From Gammaproteobacteria bacterium (lineage in GTDB: Bacteria; Pseudomonadota; Gammaproteobacteria; Pseudomonadales; Pseudomonadaceae): 64,000 bases of DNA. The position numbers and the translations under genes are program-made. The number at the start of each line of letters is the position of its first letter. Position 1 is the stretch's first letter. The notes under the pieces are model-generated. The model made no database searches. It saw nothing but the letters and a program-made list of their open reading frames with translations, and was not told the DNA's origin. The stretch lies in NCBI GenBank assembly GCA_012728415.1, contig JAAYFD010000022.1, positions 1 through 64,000 of the forward strand, written 5' to 3'. Shown here piece after piece: positions 18,032-25,724 of this stretch.

Positions 18032-18476
18032 ACTGGATGAATTTGACCGCCGGCTGCTGAATCGCCTGCAGCACGGCCTGCCGCTGGTACGCTACCCCTG
18101 GCAGGAACTGGCACAAGAGCTGGATGCACCCCAAGAGCAGATTCGCCAGCGCCTGCAAGAGTTGCTGGATGACGGCACCCTGACCCGCTTTGGCCCCATG
18201 TACGATATCGAGCAGTTGGGCGGTGCTTTTACATTGGCTGCCATGGTTGTTCCGGCCGAGCGTTTTGAAGAAGTGACCGAGCTGCTTAACCGGATTCCCG
18301 CCGTGGCACACAACTATCAGCGCGAACACGAGTACAACATGTGGTTTGTACTGGCTACCGCAACCCCGCAGGGCATCTGCGACACCATCGATGAAATTGA
18401 ACGCCTGACCGGCCTGAGTGTGCTCAACCTGCCCAAGGAGAAGACCTATCATGTCGGACTGCATTTCCCCCTCTGA
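18024..18476 (+). CDS. nirG: NirG: siroheme decarboxylase subunit
   Basis: 150 aa from ATG 18024 (MAELDEFDRRLLNRLQHGLPLV), which sits inside the end of nirL; the frame open back to 17976 is only overlap. It is a paralog of NirD (VAHNYQREHEYNMWFVLAT, LPKEKTYHVGLHFPL). It works with NirD, NirL and NirH on siroheme. It overlaps nirH by 26 bp. Confidence 0.92.
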   Translation: MAELDEFDRRLLNRLQHGLPLVRYPWQELAQELDAPQEQIRQRLQELLDDGTLTRFGPMYDIEQLGGAFTLAAMVVPAERFEEVTELLNRIPAVAHNYQREHEYNMWFVLATATPQGICDTIDEIERLTGLSVLNLPKEKTYHVGLHFPL

Positions 18477-18957
18477 CCAGGAGCTGGCGCAGCGCCTGAT
18501 GTCCTTTACCGAGGCCGGCATGCCGCTGGTGGCTGACCCCTGGGCCTGGCTGGCCGAGCGCATGCAGTTGCCGGTGGAAGAAACGCTGGCACTGCTGCAG
18601 CGCCTGCAAGATAGCGGTGCCATTCGCCGCATCGCTGCCGTGCCCAATCATTACCGGCTGGGTTACCGCCACAATGGCATGACCGTCTGGGATGTGGCTG
18701 ATGAGCATATCGATCGCCTGGGCCAGGAAGTGGGCAATTTCCAGTTTGTCAGCCATTGCTATCGCCGGCCGCGCCGCGAGGGCTGGAATTACAACCTGTT
18801 TGCCATGGTGCACGGCCTGAGTGCGGACGAGATTGAGCACGAGCGTGATCTTATTCGCCGTCATTTGGGCGAGCACTGTCGTGCTGATACCATGCTGGTC
18901 AGTAGCAAAATTCTGAAAAAAACAGGTTTGCGCATTCACAGCCAGCCCAAGGAGTAG
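18451..18957 (+). CDS. nirH: NirH: siroheme decarboxylase subunit
   Basis: 168 aa from ATG 18451, preceded by AAGGAG at 18436-18441 inside nirG. It is a paralog of NirL (SHCYRRPRREGWNYNLFAMVHG, LVSSKILKKTGLR). The 26-bp overlap with nirG suggests strong translational coupling. It is followed after 5 bp by nirJ. Confidence 0.92.
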   Translation: MSDCISPSDQELAQRLMSFTEAGMPLVADPWAWLAERMQLPVEETLALLQRLQDSGAIRRIAAVPNHYRLGYRHNGMTVWDVADEHIDRLGQEVGNFQFVSHCYRRPRREGWNYNLFAMVHGLSADEIEHERDLIRRHLGEHCRADTMLVSSKILKKTGLRIHSQPKE

Positions 18958-18962
18958 CCGCC

Positions 18963-20141
18963 ATGATGAGGATCAGCACCTATTTACGAGCCATTGCCGG
19001 CCAGGCGCCAGAGCCGCGGGCCGCCAAACCGGGCAGTACCCGTGCGCCGGTGGTGATCTGGAACACGCTGCGCCGCTGCAACCTCACCTGCAAGCACTGC
19101 TACTCCACCTCGGCAGACATCGACTTCAAAGGTGAGCTGGATACCGCCGAGGCACTGGATGTGATCGACCAGCTGAATGAAGCTGGTGTAAAAGTGCTGG
19201 TGCTCAGTGGCGGCGAACCGCTGATGCGGCCAGACATCTTCCAGCTGGCCAAGCATGCGCGCCAGTACGGTTTTTATGTAGCCCTGTCCACCAACGGCAC
19301 GCTGATCAACGAGAGCAATATTGAAGAGATCGCCGATTGCGACTTCGACTATGTTGGTATCAGCATTGACGGACTGCCGGACATTCATGACGAATTTCGA
19401 CGCATGCAGGGCGGCTTTGCTGCCGCCATGAATGGCGTACGCCTGTGCCGCGAGAAAAATCTCAAGGTTGGCCTGCGCACCACACTGACCCAGTACAACT
19501 ATCCGCAACTGCCGGCGCTGCTGGACCTGATGCGCGAGTATGACGTACAGAAATACTACCTGTCGCACCTCAATTACAGTGGCCGCGGCAAGCGCAACCA
19601 GTCGGTGGACGCGCATCGCAGCATGACGCGCTCGGCCATGACGCAAATTTTCGAGCGCGCCTGGGAAGATGTGCAGCGCGGCGTGCAAACCGATTTTGTC
19701 AGTGGAAATAACGATGCCGACGGTATTTTGCTGCTGCAATGGGTGCAGCAAACCATGCCCGAACACGCCGAACAGATGGAGCGCATGTTGCGTGCCTGGG
19801 GCGGCAACGCGTCCGGTGCCGGCATTGCCAATATCGACAACCTTGGTGACGTTCATCCCGACACCTACTGGTGGCAACACACGGTGGGCAACGTGCGCGA
19901 GCGCCGCTTTGCCGACATCTGGCTGCAAAACCCTGACCCGCTGCTGGTTGAGTTGCGTCAGCATCCGCGCCCGGTCAAGGGGCGCTGTGGCCAGTGCCAG
20001 TGGTTGCCAATTTGCAATGGCAATACCCGCACCCGCGCCTGGGCACAGGGTGACATGTGGGCGGAAGATCCGGGTTGTTACCTTACCGACGAAGAAATCG
20101 GCTTGAAGCAGCCGGACCTTATCGGTGCGGTAGAGCTTTAG
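18963..20141 (+). CDS. nirJ: NirJ: radical SAM enzyme of heme d1 biosynthesis
   Basis: 392 aa. The radical SAM cluster is C39-X3-C43-X2-C46 (CNLTCKHCY). The S-adenosylmethionine region VLSGGEPLMRPD follows. The C-terminal auxiliary cluster region has CGQCQWLPICNG plus a later cysteine in EDPGCYLTDEE. NirJ removes propionate side chains from didecarboxysiroheme to leave the oxo groups of heme d1. Ribosome site AAGGAGTAGCCGCC before ATG 18963 (a second ATG follows at once). It is the last gene of the nirS1 operon; a strong terminator lies 21 bp downstream. Confidence 0.94.
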   Translation: MMRISTYLRAIAGQAPEPRAAKPGSTRAPVVIWNTLRRCNLTCKHCYSTSADIDFKGELDTAEALDVIDQLNEAGVKVLVLSGGEPLMRPDIFQLAKHARQYGFYVALSTNGTLINESNIEEIADCDFDYVGISIDGLPDIHDEFRRMQGGFAAAMNGVRLCREKNLKVGLRTTLTQYNYPQLPALLDLMREYDVQKYYLSHLNYSGRGKRNQSVDAHRSMTRSAMTQIFERAWEDVQRGVQTDFVSGNNDADGILLLQWVQQTMPEHAEQMERMLRAWGGNASGAGIANIDNLGDVHPDTYWWQHTVGNVRERRFADIWLQNPDPLLVELRQHPRPVKGRCGQCQWLPICNGNTRTRAWAQGDMWAEDPGCYLTDEEIGLKQPDLIGAVEL

Positions 20142-20161
20142 GTTGCAGGAAAACACTTTGA

Positions 20162-20192
20162 ACAAGGGGCCCAAGGCCCCTTGTGTCGTTTT
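20162..20192 (+). terminator. Intrinsic terminator after nirJ
   Basis: Perfect 9-bp stem ACAAGGGGC / GCCCCTTGT with loop CCAAG, then GTCGTTTT. It separates the nirS1-J operon from the second nirS transcription unit. Confidence 0.9.
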
Positions 20193-20532
20193 GGGGGCTT
20201 TCGGGCTCAGGTATCAACCTGGCCAGGCCGGACGTTGCAAGGCGGATGGTTTCCAGATTGGCTGACTTTGCTTTGCTGCCATGCTGATGCATCCGGGGAT
20301 GCAGGGGTGCCTGTATCGGGTTGGCAGGTTTTCTGAATAATGCCCGGCATGAAGCCCGGGCATAAGATAGGTCAAGTCTTTTGCCCGGCTGTTCTGTCTA
20401 TGCTGGGTACACACAGATGCAGCATAAACTGCCTGTTTCCATGAGGCCGGGCCATCAGGTGTGGTCTGCTGTTGCCGGCCGCTGCACAGGATTATCGATT
20501 AAAAATAAAGACATAGGCCCCAGGAAGAGTTC
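20193..20532. other. Gene-free leader between the two nir units
   Basis: No coding frame is supported here. The one clear structure is a perfect 8-bp stem ATGCCCGG / CCGGGCAT (20340-20363) with no T run on either strand. The remainder shows no recognised motif until the promoter at 20533. Confidence 0.6.
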
Positions 20533-20574
20533 TTGATTAAAATCATGTGACACCAGCTGGGTGCTGGATAGTAT
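20533..20574 (+). promoter_or_regulatory. FNR-type class II promoter of the second nirS
   Basis: TTGAT-TAAA-ATCAT at 20533-20546 matches the FNR/ANR/DNR box in 9 of 10 conserved positions. A -10 element TAGTAT at 20569-20574 predicts a start near 20581. That puts the box centre (20539.5) at -41.5, exactly the class II FNR position. The resulting leader would be about 110 nt. Confidence 0.82.
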
Positions 20575-20690
20575 TAAGACAGCATTAAGGGGAACAACTA
20601 GATTTTTAGCTAGGGAGCCTATCCGAGATGCCAACCAATCACCCCCCAAAGAACTCTGAAGAAGCCAGGTTGCTTCCAAGGAAAGATCGT

Positions 20691-22382
20691 ATGACTATCG
20701 CAGGTAAGTTTTCCAAAGCTGGCTTTGTGGCTGCTTTTTCGTTGCTGGGCCTCGCAGTGTCACATGCCAGTGCCAACGAAGCGCCCGCCATGACCGATGC
20801 AGAAAAAGAAGCTGCCAAGCAAATTTATTTCGAGCGCTGCGCAGGTTGTCACGGTGTATTGCGCAAGGGCGCAACCGGTAAGAACCTTGAGCCGCACTTC
20901 ACCCAGACCCTTGAAGACGGCACCAAAGTGGAAGGTGGCACCCTGCGCCTGGGTACCAAGCGTCTGGAAAATATCATTGCATACGGTACCGAAGGCGGGA
21001 TGGTCAACTATGACGACATCCTGACTCCTGAAGAAATCAACATGATGGCCCGTTATGTCCAGCACGAGCCGCCGGTACCCCCCGAGTTCTCCCTGCAAGA
21101 CATGAAGGATAGCTGGAACCTGATTGTTCCGGTCGAAGATCGTCCGACAAAGCAGATGAACAACATCAACCTGGCCAACGTGTTTGCCGTAACCCTGCGT
21201 GACGCAGGCAAGCTGGCACTGATTGATGGTGATACCCACAAGATCTGGAAAATCCTGGAGAGTGGTTACGCAGTACACATTTCCCGCATGTCTGCTTCTG
21301 GCCGCTATGTGTACACCACCGGTCGTGACGGTCTGACCACCATCATTGACCTGTGGCCTGAAGAGCCAATGACCGTAGCCACCGTTCGCTTCGGTTCCGA
21401 CATGCGCTCGGTTGACGTGTCCAAGTACAAGGGTTACGAAGACAAGTACCTGATCGGTGGTACTTACTGGCCGCCCCAGTACGGCATCGTCGACGGCCTG
21501 ACCCTGGAGCCAATCAAGATTGTCTCCACCCGTGGCCAGACCATTGATGGTGAATACCACCCCGAGCCACGTGTAGCGTCCATCGTTGCCAACCCGGAAA
21601 AGCCGGAGTGGGTCGTCAGCGTGAAGGAAACCGGTCAGATTTTGCTGGTTGACTACACCGACCTGGACAACCTGAAAACCACTACCATTGCATCGTCCAA
21701 GTACCTGCATGACGGTGGCTGGGATATGTCTCACCGTTACTTCCTGGTGGCTGCCAACGCGTCCAACCAAGTGGCTGCGGTTGACACCAAGACCGGCAAG
21801 CTGGCCGCCATCGTGGATACTGCCAAGATCCCGCACCCGGGTCGTGGTGCCAACTTTGTACACCCGGAGTTTGGACCGGTCTGGGCAACCGGACACTTGG
21901 GTGACGATGTTGTATCCCTGATTTCTACCCCGAACGACGATAAAAAGTTCAAGAAGTACAAGGAGCACAACTGGAAGGTGGTTCAGGAGTTGAAGATGCC
22001 GGGTGCTGGCAACCTGTTTGTCAAGACTCACCCGAAGTCCAACAATTTCTGGGCTGATGCCCCGATGAACCCCGAGCGTGAAATTGCCGAGTCCGTTTAT
22101 GTCTTTGACATGGATGACCTGAGCAAAGAGCCTCGAGTTCTCAATGTGGGCAAGGATTCCGGCCTGCCCCAGGGCGATGCCATTCGCCGTGCGGTACAGC
22201 CCGAGTACAACCAGGCGGGTGACGAAGTGTGGATTTCCCTGTGGGGCGGCAAGACAGACCAGTCCGCGATTGTTGTTTACGACGACAAGACGCTGAAGGT
22301 CAAAACCGTGATCACCAGCCCTGAGGTCATCACACCCACTGGCAAGTTCAACGTCTATAACACCATGTTTGATGTGTACTAA
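20691..22382 (+). CDS. nirS: Cytochrome cd1 nitrite reductase, P. stutzeri-type second copy
   Basis: 563 aa from ATG 20691 (MTIAGKFSKAGFVAAFSLLG), behind AAGGAAAG; the frame back to 20628 adds a non-signal-like stretch. Signal peptide to about residue 28, then the mature protein starts near NEAPAMTDAEKEAAKQ, with no Tyr-bearing N-terminal arm. The c-heme motif CAGCH is at 50-54; an insert relative to copy 1 follows (QTLEDGTKVEGGTLRLGTKRLENII). d1-domain motifs [22 protein letters not shown] and LHDGGWDMSHR are intact, so it should be active. It differs from the first copy at a large fraction of positions. It heads nirTB, as in P. stutzeri. Confidence 0.95.
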   Translation: MTIAGKFSKAGFVAAFSLLGLAVSHASANEAPAMTDAEKEAAKQIYFERCAGCHGVLRKGATGKNLEPHFTQTLEDGTKVEGGTLRLGTKRLENIIAYGTEGGMVNYDDILTPEEINMMARYVQHEPPVPPEFSLQDMKDSWNLIVPVEDRPTKQMNNINLANVFAVTLRDAGKLALIDGDTHKIWKILESGYAVHISRMSASGRYVYTTGRDGLTTIIDLWPEEPMTVATVRFGSDMRSVDVSKYKGYEDKYLIGGTYWPPQYGIVDGLTLEPIKIVSTRGQTIDGEYHPEPRVASIVANPEKPEWVVSVKETGQILLVDYTDLDNLKTTTIASSKYLHDGGWDMSHRYFLVAANASNQVAAVDTKTGKLAAIVDTAKIPHPGRGANFVHPEFGPVWATGHLGDDVVSLISTPNDDKKFKKYKEHNWKVVQELKMPGAGNLFVKTHPKSNNFWADAPMNPEREIAESVYVFDMDDLSKEPRVLNVGKDSGLPQGDAIRRAVQPEYNQAGDEVWISLWGGKTDQSAIVVYDDKTLKVKTVITSPEVITPTGKFNVYNTMFDVY

Positions 22383-22408
22383 GCCTGGTTGAACAAGTGA
22401 CCAAACCT

Positions 22409-22432
22409 CCCCTCGCCGATCATGGCGGGGGG
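22409..22432 (+). repeat. Stem-loop between nirS copy 2 and nirT
   Basis: CCCC-T-CGCC, loop GATCAT, GGCG-G-GGGG: a nine-pair stem including one G-T wobble. There is no T run after it, so it probably stabilises the nirS mRNA or partly attenuates read-through into nirT rather than ending transcription. Confidence 0.6.
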
Positions 22433-22452
22433 AACTCAGAAGGAATAAGCCA

Positions 22453-23067
22453 ATGGCAGATAAAGACAGCAGTAATACAGGAGCCAGGGGCCTTTCCGGT
22501 CTGATTGCTGCCCTGCGTCGTCCAAGTGTCCATTACTCCCTTGCCAGCTTGCTGTTGATCGGATTTGTAAGCGGCATCATTTTTTGGGGTGGCTTCAACA
22601 CAGCCCTGGAAGTGACCAACACCGAACAATTTTGCATCTCGTGCCACGAGATGCGCGATAACGTATATCCCGAATATCAGGAAACCGTCCACTACTCCAA
22701 CCGTACGGGTGTACGGGCAACCTGCCCGGACTGTCACGTGCCCAAAGAGTGGGGTTACAAGATGGTTCGCAAGATCCAGGCATCCCGCGAACTTTGGGGC
22801 AAGATGGTTGGTAGCATCGATACTCCGGAAAAGTTTGAGGCGAAGCGCCTGACCCTTGCGCGCAGCGAGTGGAAACGGATGAAAAACTCCGATTCTCGTG
22901 AATGCCGCAACTGCCACAGTTTTGACAGCATGGATACCGGCAAACAGAAAAAGCGGGCCAGCGTTCAGCACGAAATGGCGATCGAAGACAACATGACTTG
23001 CATTGATTGCCACAAAGGCATCGCCCACCATCTGCCGGAAGACATGACAGACGAAGATTGGGACTAA
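22453..23067 (+). CDS. nirT: NirT: NapC/NirT-family tetraheme cytochrome c
   Basis: 204 aa. One N-terminal membrane anchor (about 29-47) is followed by a periplasmic domain with four heme motifs: CISCH 61-65, CPDCH 91-95, CRNCH 151-155 and CIDCH 183-187. Members take electrons from the quinol pool and pass them to periplasmic reductases; here the partner should be the second NirS, possibly through NirB. Ribosome site AGAAGGAATAAGCC before ATG 22453. The nirS-nirT-nirB order is that of P. stutzeri. Confidence 0.94.
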   Translation: MADKDSSNTGARGLSGLIAALRRPSVHYSLASLLLIGFVSGIIFWGGFNTALEVTNTEQFCISCHEMRDNVYPEYQETVHYSNRTGVRATCPDCHVPKEWGYKMVRKIQASRELWGKMVGSIDTPEKFEAKRLTLARSEWKRMKNSDSRECRNCHSFDSMDTGKQKKRASVQHEMAIEDNMTCIDCHKGIAHHLPEDMTDEDWD

Positions 23068-23098
23068 CATGGTTTTCCAATCCACTGGAGAGTAAGCA

Positions 23099-23977
23099 AT
23101 GATGAAAAAAATGATGATGACTGGTGTTGCCAGTGCTGTATTTGCTCTTGCCACGGGAACAGCAATGGCTGCCGCTCCGGCAGACTGGAGCAAGATTGAG
23201 GCAACCGATGTGGACTTGCTGTATCCGGGCGTATCGCCAGTGGAGTGGATCATGCGTGGTCCGTCCCATGGTGGTGCCCGTGTACTCAAACGTGGCGAGA
23301 CATGCATGGGGTGTCACTCTGAAGAAATAGGCGACATGGGCCAGCTGATAGCCAGCGGCGGCAAGATTGAGCCAACCCCGATTCCCGGCAAGGCTGCTTT
23401 TATCAACGCCAAGGTACAAGCTGCTCACGATGGTGAAAACCTGTATCTGCGCTTTACCTGGAAGCAGCCGGCAGCATCCGGCGCGCCGAAGATGGACGAA
23501 GCCAACCCGGTTAAGCTGGCCTACATGCTGGAAGAAGGCGGCAAGGTTGAACTGGCAGAACAGGGTGGGTGCTGGGGGAGCTGCCACGGTGACGTCCGCA
23601 CCATGCCTGATGGCGACCAGAGCAAAACCAAGTATGTCAAGGACGGCTCCCTTGCAGAGGGTGTGTTCTATGACCTGAACCAGTGGCGTAGCGGTGAAAA
23701 CAAGGTGTATGACGGCTATGTTGCCGACAAGCGTGTCATGGAAGGCGGTGAGGCCCTGGTTGGCGCCGAAGGCAAGCTGGAGGACGGCACCTGGACTGTG
23801 GTGTTCACCCGCAAGCTGGCCGGTGGTGAAGGTGACGTGACGCTGAAACCAGGCAATACCTACAACTTTGGTTTTGCGATTCATGATGACAACGCCGAAG
23901 GCCGCTTCCACCATGTGTCCCTGGGTTACAGCCTGGGTATTGATGCAGACGCGGACATTAATGCCAAAAAGCAGTAA
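23099..23977 (+). CDS. nirB: NirB-type cytochrome c-552 (EB_dh heme-domain family; not the siroheme NirB)
   Basis: 292 aa, periplasmic. Signal peptide 1-24 (ends GTAMAAAPA). A c-heme motif CMGCH is at 69-73. A second, unusual CX3CH (C158-W-G-S-C162-H163) lies in a domain of the ethylbenzene-dehydrogenase heme-binding type (VVFTRKLAGGEGDVTL...YNFGFAIHDDNAEGRFHHVSLGY). In P. stutzeri the gene at this place encodes the diheme cytochrome c-552, an electron donor to NirS. It shares only its name with the cytoplasmic NADH-nitrite reductase NirB. It is followed by a bidirectional terminator. Confidence 0.88.
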   Translation: MMKKMMMTGVASAVFALATGTAMAAAPADWSKIEATDVDLLYPGVSPVEWIMRGPSHGGARVLKRGETCMGCHSEEIGDMGQLIASGGKIEPTPIPGKAAFINAKVQAAHDGENLYLRFTWKQPAASGAPKMDEANPVKLAYMLEEGGKVELAEQGGCWGSCHGDVRTMPDGDQSKTKYVKDGSLAEGVFYDLNQWRSGENKVYDGYVADKRVMEGGEALVGAEGKLEDGTWTVVFTRKLAGGEGDVTLKPGNTYNFGFAIHDDNAEGRFHHVSLGYSLGIDADADINAKKQ

Positions 23978-23998
23978 ACCCGAACGGATTGCCTCCTG

Positions 23999-24026
23999 AC
24001 TTGTAGCCCGCATGCGGGCTACAAGT
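23999..24026. terminator. Bidirectional terminator between nirB and glpD
   Basis: A perfect 28-bp palindrome (ACTTGTAGCCCGCA / TGCGGGCTACAAGT) lies between the convergent 3' ends of nirB and glpD. T runs are weak, but the stem is long and G+C-rich in its centre and can serve both strands. Confidence 0.75.
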
Positions 24027-24043
24027 GTGTCTGGCTGATGAGT

Positions 24044-25582
24044 TCAGGTTTCCAGTGCAATTCTGGCTGCCAGCCTGCAGGCTGCCTGTTCGTCGAGCAT
24101 GCCGATACGCAGGCGCCGCAGCAAGATGTCTTCATTTGTCATCGCCATCTCGCGTTCGCGCGCCCAGGCGATTTCAGCCCTGATATAAGGATGGCCAGCC
24201 AGCAGTCGCCGGTGGCCCTGCTGACCTGCGTGTTCCAGCAGCGTTTGTGCCAGTCCGCCATAGGCGTGTACCAGGTGCAGGGCAATATCTTCTGCCAGCC
24301 CGAACCCGGTCATCAGCTGCCCGGCCAGCCCGGGGGTATAGCCTTCAGTACCGAGCAGCTTCAGTGTTCGTGTTACGCAGGGACCGGAAGGCTGCAGCCT
24401 GGCGGTGACGATGGCGTGGTCAACCGCTTCTTCGGCCATTTTCCGATAAGTGGTCCATTTGCCGCCCAGTACGCTCACGAGGCCCTTGCGGCCGGTCTCA
24501 ACAAGGTGCTCGCGAACGATACCCGCAGTATCAGTGGCGGATGTGGCAATCAGTGGTCGCAAGCCGGCCCAGCGAGCCAGAATATTATGTGTACAGGTGT
24601 CCACGGCAAACCACTGTTGCAGATGGTCTAGCAAATACTGCTCTTCTTCGCGAGCGGGCAGCAGATCATCCTGTATGCTTGCCGGCACATCGGTGGTACC
24701 GATCAGGGTATGACCCTGCCAGGGCAGTACAAACAGCACGCGGCCATCACTGGTGGAAGGTATCAGCAGTGCATCGTTTGCTGGAGACCAGCTTTTGTCC
24801 AGTACCAGATGACTGCCACGGCTCAGGGTCAGTCGTGATTTGTTGGCCGGGTGCTCCAGCTGGCGCAGATGATCGCTGTATGGGCCGGTGGCGTTGATGA
24901 TGACCCTGGCGCGAACCTGGTGCCGGCTGCCGTCCAGCCGGTTGGTCACCCGTGCCGCGCTCAGGCGGCCGTTGGTTTCTTCAAACCCTTCGGTTTCCAT
25001 ATGGTTGGCAATGACTGCCCCCCGTTGTACCGCAGTCAACAGCAGGCTGATGACCATGCGCGCATCGTCAAAGCTTGCATCATGATAGGCAACGCCCCCT
25101 TTCAGGCGGGTGCTTTCCAGGTGTGGAAAAGAAGCCAGCATTTGTTGGCATGAGAGCAATGTACTGGGTGCGATCAGGGTTCGGCCGGCCGCACGATCGT
25201 ACAGCCAGAGGCCGATACGGTGCCTGAGAAGCTGGTACCAGCTGCGGGCCGGTACCAGCGTGCGCAAGGGTCGAATCAGGTGCGGCGCGATATCAAGCAA
25301 AATGGCGCGCTCACGCAGCGCTTCCCGTACCAGCCGCCATTGGGCCAGGTCCAGGCGGGTGACGGCTGCCTCCAGGTAACGCACGCCGCCGTGAATCAGT
25401 TTGCTGGAGTGGCTAGAGGTGCCGCTGGCAAAGTCGTTACGTTCGACCAGGGCCACCGACAGGCCACGGCTGGCAGCATCAAGGGCAATCCCCGCACCCG
25501 TGGCGCCACCACCGATTACCAGGATGTCGAATGTTTGACTGCCCAGCTGCTTCAGTTGCTGGTTGCGACAGAGTTTTTTCAT
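24044..25582 (-). CDS. glpD: Glycerol-3-phosphate dehydrogenase, FAD-dependent
   Basis: 512 aa from ATG 25582 (MKKLCRNQQLKQLGSQTFDILVIGGGATGAGIALDAASRGL). The N-terminal GGGATGAG is the FAD-binding loop, and the next block (ALVERNDFASGTSSHSSKLIHGGVRYLE) is the GlpD signature. It oxidises glycerol-3-phosphate to DHAP and feeds electrons to quinone at the inner membrane. The open frame to 25819 runs into nirN and is not used. It sits alone inside the denitrification region, convergent to nirB and divergent from nirN; glpF, glpK and glpR are not nearby. Confidence 0.93.
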   Translation of the reverse strand: MKKLCRNQQLKQLGSQTFDILVIGGGATGAGIALDAASRGLSVALVERNDFASGTSSHSSKLIHGGVRYLEAAVTRLDLAQWRLVREALRERAILLDIAPHLIRPLRTLVPARSWYQLLRHRIGLWLYDRAAGRTLIAPSTLLSCQQMLASFPHLESTRLKGGVAYHDASFDDARMVISLLLTAVQRGAVIANHMETEGFEETNGRLSAARVTNRLDGSRHQVRARVIINATGPYSDHLRQLEHPANKSRLTLSRGSHLVLDKSWSPANDALLIPSTSDGRVLFVLPWQGHTLIGTTDVPASIQDDLLPAREEEQYLLDHLQQWFAVDTCTHNILARWAGLRPLIATSATDTAGIVREHLVETGRKGLVSVLGGKWTTYRKMAEEAVDHAIVTARLQPSGPCVTRTLKLLGTEGYTPGLAGQLMTGFGLAEDIALHLVHAYGGLAQTLLEHAGQQGHRRLLAGHPYIRAEIAWAREREMAMTNEDILLRRLRIGMLDEQAACRLAARIALET

Positions 25583-25724
25583 GGCTGGGGCCTTTGCGCA
25601 TGATGTGCCGTCAGACTTTATCAGCTGCTGGCAGTGATTGAAATTACGCGTTAGCCAATCCACGTCAAGGTAATTTCCGGTACAGTTCCCTATCGTTGGT
25701 GCAAACCTGCTTGGAGAGATTTGT

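Noticed and set aside
18984..20174. 396-codon open frame antisense to nirJ
   Set aside because: It mirrors nirJ, whose radical SAM motifs are unmistakable; the antisense protein has no recognisable domain.
20760..22031. 423-codon open frame antisense to the second nirS
   Set aside because: Shadow of a strongly conserved gene; composition follows the complement of NirS codons.
23099..23977. Siroheme NADH-nitrite reductase because of the name nirB
   Set aside because: The protein is a periplasmic c-type cytochrome with CXnCH motifs; it has no siroheme or FAD/NADH domain.
22595..24013. 472-codon open frame antisense to nirT and nirB
   Set aside because: It runs across two real genes and their gap, with low-complexity Cys/Ser-rich stretches.
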